A stretch of DNA of 6,834 nucleotides from JBMYQA01 sp049600855 (GTDB lineage: Bacteria > Bacteroidota > Bacteroidia > Cytophagales > Flammeovirgaceae): positions 1-6,834 of the forward strand of contig JBMYQA010000309.1 of the NCBI GenBank assembly GCA_049600855.1, given 5' to 3'. A model generated the notes under the pieces. It saw only the letters and a list, made by a program, of their open reading frames with translations. It was not told where the DNA came from and ran no database searches. Every line of letters begins with the position of its first letter. Position 1 is the stretch's first letter. Of this stretch, positions 1 to 4,995 are shown piece by piece. The translations under genes were made by a program, and so were the position numbers.

Positions 1-2
1 GG

Positions 3-1094
3 ATCGGAATAAAAGACCTTCCTGAACTCACTGAGAATGAATATGGGTTAACTACTGGCCCTAAAGCTCATATCAAAGCAATTGTGCAACGTTGGATGGA
101 TCCAAATGGCGATGGCGACCCATCTGATGGAATTGATGGTTGGCGGCTAGACGTTGCCGAGATGGTAGATATTGCATTTTGGAAAGAATTCAACACTTGG
201 GTAAAAGCCATAAACCCTGATGCTTACATCACTGGAGAAATTTGGTGGCATCATTACAATGAGGGGGAAATGTTTAATGCTGCACCGTGGTTAGCTCCCA
301 ACATTTACGATGGCGTAATGAATTACCGATTTGCGCGTGCCGTTAAGCAATTTATAGCAGATCAACAAACACAAATCACGGCAACAGCTTTCATTGATAG
401 TCTCAAAAATATTTATGCGGATTACCCTTGGGAACGGGTTTTGACCTGTCAAAACCTATTGGATAGCCATGACCTTGATCGCTTTTCGTCCCAAATTGTC
501 AATCCAGATCGCCTCATCGATCATCAATCTGATCCATATAGTAATCCCAATTACTTAGTTCGGAAACCTAACCAAATTGAATGGCAAAAATTCCGACTTG
601 CCGTAGGTTTGCAATTTACGCTACCTGGCGCTCCTATGATTTACTACGGGGATGAGGCAGGCATGTGGGGCTCTGATGATCCCGACCAACGAAAACCCAT
701 GGTTTGGCCCGAATTCCAATACCAACCCGAAGCGCATGACGAATTTGGAAAAACGCGTCCCGCTGATGTGGTCAAATTTGATCAAAGTTTATTCGATTAC
801 TATAAACAGTTGATCGCCATTCGGAAAGCGCATGAAGTATTCACGAATGGTAAAATTGCCTTTATCCAAACAGCTCAGGCAACTAAGCAATTGGCATTTA
901 AACGCTACACACCTAATGAAAGCATGATTGTTTTAGTGAATAATCAAGCAAAAGAAGCATTCATCAATTTACCTGTAGAACAAGTAGGCAATCAAGCGCT
1001 GACTGATTTATTGAGCCAGCAAAATTTTAAAGCTCAAAAAGCAATTTATTCTATTCAAATGCCTGCTTATGGCATTCGAATCTTAAAGCCATAA
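3..1094 (+). CDS. GH13 neopullulanase/cyclomaltodextrinase-like glycoside hydrolase, 3' part
   Basis: This is the C-terminal 363 residues of a GH13 alpha-glucan hydrolase; the frame is open to the window start, so the true start and conserved region I lie outside. Enzymes of this type cleave alpha-1,4 bonds of maltodextrins, cyclodextrins or pullulan. Visible motifs, numbered from the first codon here: region II 'DGWRLDVA' with the nucleophile Asp at residue 50, region III 'ITGEIW' with the acid/base Glu at 79, and region IV 'LLDSHDLDRF' with the transition-state Asp at 157. All three catalytic residues are therefore intact. 'MIYYGDEAGMWG' followed by 'DDPDQRKPMVW' is characteristic of the neopullulanase/cyclomaltodextrinase group rather than classical alpha-amylase. 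The last 80 or so residues fit the C-terminal beta-sandwich. An Asp-rich loop 'DPNGDGDPSDG' just before region II looks like a calcium site. Whether the enzyme is secreted cannot be judged without the N-terminus. The family is secure; substrate specificity is inferred. Confidence 0.93.
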   Translation: MGIKDLPELTENEYGLTTGPKAHIKAIVQRWMDPNGDGDPSDGIDGWRLDVAEMVDIAFWKEFNTWVKAINPDAYITGEIWWHHYNEGEMFNAAPWLAPNIYDGVMNYRFARAVKQFIADQQTQITATAFIDSLKNIYADYPWERVLTCQNLLDSHDLDRFSSQIVNPDRLIDHQSDPYSNPNYLVRKPNQIEWQKFRLAVGLQFTLPGAPMIYYGDEAGMWGSDDPDQRKPMVWPEFQYQPEAHDEFGKTRPADVVKFDQSLFDYYKQLIAIRKAHEVFTNGKIAFIQTAQATKQLAFKRYTPNESMIVLVNNQAKEAFINLPVEQVGNQALTDLLSQQNFKAQKAIYSIQMPAYGIRILKP

Positions 1095-1155
1095 GAGCCT
1101 GTTTGGAAATATATTCTTGATTTTTTAGGTCACTAATTTCCAAACAGGCTCTTAT
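1091..1155 (+). terminator. Perfect 20-bp inverted repeat at the hydrolase stop codon, probable terminator
   Basis: Bases 1091-1110 are exactly complementary to 1136-1155, leaving a 25-base loop. The left arm contains the hydrolase stop codon (1092-1094), and the right arm ends in a T-rich run (1152-1157). The position and the very stable stem fit a transcription terminator for the upstream gene. The long loop and perfect arms are also compatible with a short palindromic mobile element or the paired ends of a MITE, since the arm sequence 'GAGCCTGTTTGGAAAT' resembles insertion-sequence ends. The sequence alone does not decide between these. Confidence 0.5.
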
Positions 1156-1299
1156 TTGTCACGTTAAGCTAGGAAGCTTAAAGGCATTTAAATTGAAGGT
1201 AAGAACCTTCAACTAGCTTAGCTATTCCAAGCTTCTTAGCCTTGAATCTAATCATCTTAAGTTACCTTCCTAACTTAAGATTACTTTTAAAGTGACAAA
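1155..1299 (+). repeat. Nested inverted-repeat element with multibranch fold
   Basis: A 145-base non-coding stretch is built almost wholly of inverted repeats. The ends 1155-1167 and 1287-1299 pair at 12 of 13 positions. Inside, 1168-1179 pairs with 1229-1240 over 12 bp, with one G-U wobble if transcribed on this strand. That stem encloses a perfect 8-bp hairpin (1193-1200 with 1205-1212, 4-base loop). A separate perfect 11-bp hairpin follows (1254-1264 with 1271-1281, 6-base loop). The result is a closed outer stem carrying two branches. It may be a structured RNA, an untranslated-region element, or a palindromic repeat of MITE type. It matches no RNA family I recognise. The wobble would be a C-A mismatch on the opposite strand, which slightly favours transcription on the plus strand. 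Confidence 0.4.
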
Positions 1300-1557
1300 G
1301 TAGTTACTAAGCTATTTCAAAAAAAACTGTAACCTTCATACCGCTCAAGCATTATTGTGCATGATTTATACTCCAAATTCCTCACCTTCCTTCATTTATT
1401 GAATATTTCATTGAAAAAATTGCACAATTTTTGCCATATTTATCTTAACCTATTTTAGAGCTTTTCTGAAATGATTGATTCAAAAATGAAACGTTTATTT
1501 TAGATCAACTCCTAATGTACAACTCATCCAAGCTACTGGAAAACCCCTGACCTTTAC
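1300..1557. other. AT-rich leader region with no recognised gene
   Basis: This is non-coding sequence between the nested-repeat element and the response regulator. It must hold the regulator's promoter unless transcription reads through from the left. I found no convincing Bacteroidota-type promoter (TTTG near -33, TAnnTTTG near -7). The closest -7 match is AATTTTTG at 1426-1433, but the nearest TTG upstream sits 24 bases away. The region also contains an operator-like dyad at 1415-1432 and an 11-codon reading frame at 1515-1550, each described separately. No RNA gene or mobile-element end was recognised here. Confidence 0.5.
1415..1432. promoter_or_regulatory. Operator-like dyad AAAAATTG-CA-CAATTTTT
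   Basis: Two perfect 8-base half sites face each other across two bases, about 125 bases upstream of the response regulator start. The inner octamer TGCACAAT (1421-1428) recurs in inverted orientation as ATTGTGCA at 1354-1361, 60 bases to the left. This fits a site for a dimeric DNA-binding protein, possibly the neighbouring regulator itself with its Fis-type helix-turn-helix. In AT-rich sequence such a dyad can arise by chance, so the call is tentative. Confidence 0.25.
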
Positions 1558-2895
1558 ATGAGAAGTAAAATCCTATTAATTGACGACGATATTGCATTTT
1601 TTAAGCAATTAGAGCTAGCCTTAGCTGCTTATGATATGGAGCATGCCAAAAATAGCAGGCAAGCGGGTATCATGTTGGCGAATCATAATTTTGATTTGAT
1701 TTTGCTCGACTTAAACTTAAATGAGCGAAATCCTGAATTTGAAGGATTGAATTATTTGAGAACGATTCGGCAAAAGCATCCTTTAGTTCCCATCATTGTG
1801 CTTTCAAAACACGCAGGATATAAGGAGGTTTCTCAGGCCATGTCGAATGGGGCATTGAGTTTTTTCAATAAAAATGATCAGGTCTTGCTCGATTGGCGAA
1901 ATAAAATCCAACAAGCCATAGCTAATAAGCGATTACTGGAGTTGAACTACCCATTTATTGGTCAATCAGATGCTTTTGAAACCATTAAGCAGCAACTCAA
2001 TAATTTTGATGGCAAGGTAAAACGTCCCATCTTAATTCTTGGCCCGAGTGGGGTTGGAAAAGAAACTGCTGCCCGCTATTTCCACAATCAAAGTGACAAC
2101 CGATATTACGAATTTCTGGAAATTGATTTATCCACTTTTGAAGAAGATGAGTTTGAAGCAGAAATCACACATGCCCTCAAAACTTGCAAACGCGGAACCT
2201 TATTTGTCCGAAATTTACCCAAATACGATGCTACTGCGCAGCATTGGCTCACCGAAGTTTGCAAAGCGGTAAGAGGAGAAAGTGACATTTTTAAATGGAA
2301 TGGGCAAATCATTGCTTCTTCGAATGAAGACTTGCTAGAATTGCTAGAAAATAATGCGTTCGATTCAGAGTTATATTATCAGTTTGAACTCGTAAAGTTT
2401 CCAGCGCTGTATACGCGCAAAGCAGATATTGAAGCGCTCTTAAAGTATTTTGCGCGCAAACGTGGGGTGCGAAATATCGATAAAGTACTTGAGCGAGAAG
2501 CAAAAAGCTATTTGCTGAATTACGATTATCCATTCAATGTGAAGCAACTCAAAAACTTTGTTGAAACGATGTTTTTGAATATGGAAAGGCAACGCAAATC
2601 TATGATTGATGTACAATGTTTACCTAATGAGGTAGTTACTAAATCATACGATAGTGATCAATTTCAATTGCATGAACTCGATAAGGCCATTGCCTATACT
2701 GAATTGGATTTTATTGACCGAGCGTTAAGGGCTTCATTTGGAGCAAGGGGCAAAGCCGCACAACTTTTAAACATTAAAAATGACGATAATTTGAGAAATC
2801 GAATTTTAAAATATTACCGAAAATTCCCTGATTTGGTTGCTCAATTTAGCCAAATCAAAGAGTCTTATCCTAAAATCGTAAAAACGAAAAGCTAG
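1558..2895 (+). CDS. NtrC-layout response regulator with degenerate AAA+ domain
   Basis: A 445-residue cytoplasmic two-component regulator. The receiver domain (about 1-120) is intact: acidic pocket D9-D11, phospho-acceptor D51, switch Ser S83 and conserved K105. A sigma-54-activator-type AAA+ domain follows (about 131-343). Its Walker A is good ('GPSGVGKE', 162-169), and 'IIASSNEDL' at 251-259 matches the family's 'IIAATNxDL'. Other key elements are lost. No GAFTGA loop lies between Walker A and Walker B, and that interval is about 15 residues shorter than in NtrC. Walker B ends 'TLFVRN' (R218, N219) in place of Asp-Glu. The 'FREDLYYRL' arginine-finger segment reads 'FDSELYYQF' (268-276). 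The 'PGNVREL' sensor II reads 'PFNVKQL' (325-331). The C-terminus (about 375-424) is a Fis-type helix-turn-helix. The protein probably binds DNA under receiver control but neither contacts sigma-54 nor hydrolyses ATP; this is inferred from the missing residues. ATG 1558 is the first start after an in-frame stop at 1513. The next gene lies 59 bases on, so the two probably form an operon. Confidence 0.88.
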   Translation: MRSKILLIDDDIAFFKQLELALAAYDMEHAKNSRQAGIMLANHNFDLILLDLNLNERNPEFEGLNYLRTIRQKHPLVPIIVLSKHAGYKEVSQAMSNGALSFFNKNDQVLLDWRNKIQQAIANKRLLELNYPFIGQSDAFETIKQQLNNFDGKVKRPILILGPSGVGKETAARYFHNQSDNRYYEFLEIDLSTFEEDEFEAEITHALKTCKRGTLFVRNLPKYDATAQHWLTEVCKAVRGESDIFKWNGQIIASSNEDLLELLENNAFDSELYYQFELVKFPALYTRKADIEALLKYFARKRGVRNIDKVLEREAKSYLLNYDYPFNVKQLKNFVETMFLNMERQRKSMIDVQCLPNEVVTKSYDSDQFQLHELDKAIAYTELDFIDRALRASFGARGKAAQLLNIKNDDNLRNRILKYYRKFPDLVAQFSQIKESYPKIVKTKS

Positions 2896-2954
2896 AACGT
2901 AAAGGGGAGTTTAAAAGCACCAAACCAATTTTTTCATAACCAACGTAAAATACT

Positions 2955-4985
2955 TTGACTTCACGCAATCTCCTTCTCATATTTTTATCCTTTGGCATCA
3001 TTCAGTTTGCCCAAGCCCAATGTCTTTCTGGCGATTGTCAGAACGGAAAAGGCACCCTTCGACTCAAAGATGGCTCTAAATACGAAGGGCATTTTAAAAA
3101 TGGCAAACGGGAAGGGCAAGGTACCTTGACTTATCGCAATGGTGATATTGTTACAGGACAATGGCACAATGACCGCCTAAACGGAAAAGCTGAATTGATA
3201 AAGGCCAATGGCGATCGTTTTGATGGCAATTGGAAAAACAATGCCAAGTATGGACAAGGAAAATATGAATGGAAAGATGGTTCTTCTTACATTGGTGAGT
3301 GGTACAGCAACAGACGGTATGGAAAGGGGATTATGAATTACCCTAATGGCAGTACCTACAACGGCCAGTGGGTAGATGATAAGTACGATGGTTCAGGATC
3401 ATTTGGATGGAAATCAGGAGAGACTTTTGTGGGCTCTTGGCAAAAAAACATTCCGAAAAAGGGAATTTTTGCCTTTCCAAATGGCGATAGATATGAAGGT
3501 TCTTGGGTAAAACGCACACAAAACGGCCAAACACAGCTCGCTTTTTTCTCAAATGGAAAGCGGATTGTCAATTGGCAAGGAGCCGATATTCAGGATGTAA
3601 GGGAAAAAATTCCCGCTGAAGATACTACATCAATCGTTGAGTCTGATAGTGTTGAAGAAGAAAGCACTTACCCAACTGAAACGAACAAACCTACACCGAA
3701 AGACAGTAATACCGTTACTCCAAAAGACGAAACAGATTCCATTGCCGATGCGTTTTCAGCATTTGAAAAAAAATACCGTGAAAACTTCAACATGGTCATG
3801 CGTGAATTGGAGGCGGAAAAGCAATTTCTAATCGAAAGAGGCATCAAAATTCGAGACGAAATTGAAAATATTGCCCGTAGGTTAGAATCGGAAAGCTTTA
3901 GTAAAGATGAAAAGAACAGTTTAGAAGAATACTTAAAAAGTTTAGAAGAAGCTTTAGTCGTGAATGAATTGGCCTTTCAAGATGCACGGCAAAAAACGAC
4001 CGATGTGATCAATAAAATGCGAAACACCATTCTTGCTCAGGATACTAAAATTGAAGTTATTGAAAAGGAAAAAGAAAAAGAGCAAGAGCGACTGCGTTTC
4101 TTCGCCATTATTGCCACCTTAGCCATTGCCATCTCTTTGGTGCTCTTTATGATTTACCGAAAAATTGATACTCAAAAAGGTGAAATTGAGTTGCAAAGTG
4201 CATTAATCGCTAAGAAAAACCAAGATATTACAGCAAGTATCAACTATGCGAGAAGGATTCAAATGGCAGCCCTCCCTCCTACTTCACAAATCTATCAAGC
4301 CCTTCCCGAAAGTTTTATTTTCTTTGAACCACGCGATATTGTAAGTGGAGATTTTTATTGGTTTACCCAACTCGAAGATACACTCTTCATTGCGGCACTC
4401 GACTGTACCGGCCATGGTGTACCTGGTGCGTTTATGTCGTTAATTGGCAATAAATTACTTAACGAAATTATCATCACTAAAAAAATTCACGAGGTTGACC
4501 TTATCCTAAATGAATTACACAAAGGAATATTTAAGAGCTTAAAACAAGATGAAAATATCACACAAGATGGTATGGACATTTCCATTTGCAGAATAAACAC
4601 CTATGACCGCACACTTGAATTTGCAGGAGCTGGTCAACCGCTTTTTATGATTCAAAATGGCGAGCTTCAAGAAATTAAGGGAGATCGTATCCACATCGGA
4701 GGGCTTCAAAAAAGTCTGTCAACAAACAGTTTTAGCAAAAAAATCATCCAGCTCAGTGATGAAACGGAAGGCAAACAGTACTTCTACATATTCTCAGATG
4801 GATTTCGTGACCAATTTGGTGATGGAACTGGGAAATATGGCAAGAAGCGCTTCAAAGAACTTCTACTCCGAATTCATCAAGAACCCATGAAAAAACAACG
4901 AATCACGCTTAGAAACGAGTTTTTAGATTGGAAAGGGAAAGAGAAACAGCTAGACGATATTCTGGTTATCGGTTTTCAGGCTTAA
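2955..4985 (+). CDS. Periplasmic MORN-repeat, transmembrane SpoIIE-type PP2C phosphatase
   Basis: A 676-residue membrane-spanning Ser/Thr phosphatase. Residues 1-21 are a signal peptide (basic start, hydrophobic core, cleavage expected after AQA). Seven MORN repeats follow (about 43-203), then an acidic Ser/Thr/Pro linker (about 215-260) and a charged coiled coil (about 265-380). A transmembrane helix (382-401) leads to a linker helix (422-441, 'NQDITASINYARRIQ') and the SpoIIE/PP2C domain to the end. Metal-binding aspartates are all present: D466 in 'SGDFYW', D483 in 'DCTGHG', D615 in 'FSDG', and D667/D668 in 'LDDILVIG'. The topology puts the repeats and coiled coil in the periplasm and the catalytic domain in the cytoplasm. 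Such phosphatases usually dephosphorylate STAS-domain anti-sigma antagonists; no such partner is in view. TTG 2955 is chosen because an in-frame stop sits at 2946 and the first in-frame ATG lies inside the MORN repeats, which would remove the signal peptide. It probably shares a transcript with the response regulator. What the MORN region senses is unknown. Confidence 0.9.
   Translation: MTSRNLLLIFLSFGIIQFAQAQCLSGDCQNGKGTLRLKDGSKYEGHFKNGKREGQGTLTYRNGDIVTGQWHNDRLNGKAELIKANGDRFDGNWKNNAKYGQGKYEWKDGSSYIGEWYSNRRYGKGIMNYPNGSTYNGQWVDDKYDGSGSFGWKSGETFVGSWQKNIPKKGIFAFPNGDRYEGSWVKRTQNGQTQLAFFSNGKRIVNWQGADIQDVREKIPAEDTTSIVESDSVEEESTYPTETNKPTPKDSNTVTPKDETDSIADAFSAFEKKYRENFNMVMRELEAEKQFLIERGIKIRDEIENIARRLESESFSKDEKNSLEEYLKSLEEALVVNELAFQDARQKTTDVINKMRNTILAQDTKIEVIEKEKEKEQERLRFFAIIATLAIAISLVLFMIYRKIDTQKGEIELQSALIAKKNQDITASINYARRIQMAALPPTSQIYQALPESFIFFEPRDIVSGDFYWFTQLEDTLFIAALDCTGHGVPGAFMSLIGNKLLNEIIITKKIHEVDLILNELHKGIFKSLKQDENITQDGMDISICRINTYDRTLEFAGAGQPLFMIQNGELQEIKGDRIHIGGLQKSLSTNSFSKKIIQLSDETEGKQYFYIFSDGFRDQFGDGTGKYGKKRFKELLLRIHQEPMKKQRITLRNEFLDWKGKEKQLDDILVIGFQA
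3081..3563 (+). repeat. Seven tandem MORN repeats (69-base period)
   Basis: The repeats begin at residues 43, 66, 89, 112, 135, 158 and 180 of the phosphatase, so the period is exactly 23 residues except for the sixth repeat, which is one shorter. Each follows the pattern YxGxW-N--(Y)G-G---(Y)--G. Examples are 'YEGHFKNGKREGQG', 'FDGNWKNNAKYGQG' and 'YNGQWVDDKYDGSG'. A half repeat, 'CQNGKGTLRLKDGSK', precedes the first. The second repeat opens with VTG and the last lacks the second glycine pair, so the ends of the array are the most diverged. MORN arrays form an elongated beta-hairpin sheet. Confidence 0.9.
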
Positions 4986-4995
4986 TGCATTGGGT

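Noticed and set aside
1399..1433. Bacteroidota promoter candidate: TTG at 1399 and AATTTTTG at 1426
   Set aside because: The spacing of 24 bases is too long and the -7 box has a mismatch at its first base.
2106..2533. Two overlapping minus-strand reading frames of 68 and 74 codons inside the response regulator gene
   Set aside because: They lie wholly within a gene with clear domains on the other strand and show no recognisable motif.
2900..2908. Shine-Dalgarno-like AAAGGGGAG upstream of the MORN phosphatase
   Set aside because: It lies 46 bases before the TTG start, with no alternative in-frame start near it.
2896..2949. Direct repeat AACGTAAA at 2896-2903 and 2942-2949 between the regulator and the MORN phosphatase
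   Set aside because: Eight bases in AT-rich sequence is easily chance, and no third copy or known site was seen.
3009..3023. Lipoprotein signal at the cysteine (residue 23) of the MORN phosphatase
   Set aside because: The preceding residues AQAQ do not fit a lipobox; ordinary signal-peptidase cleavage after AQA fits better.
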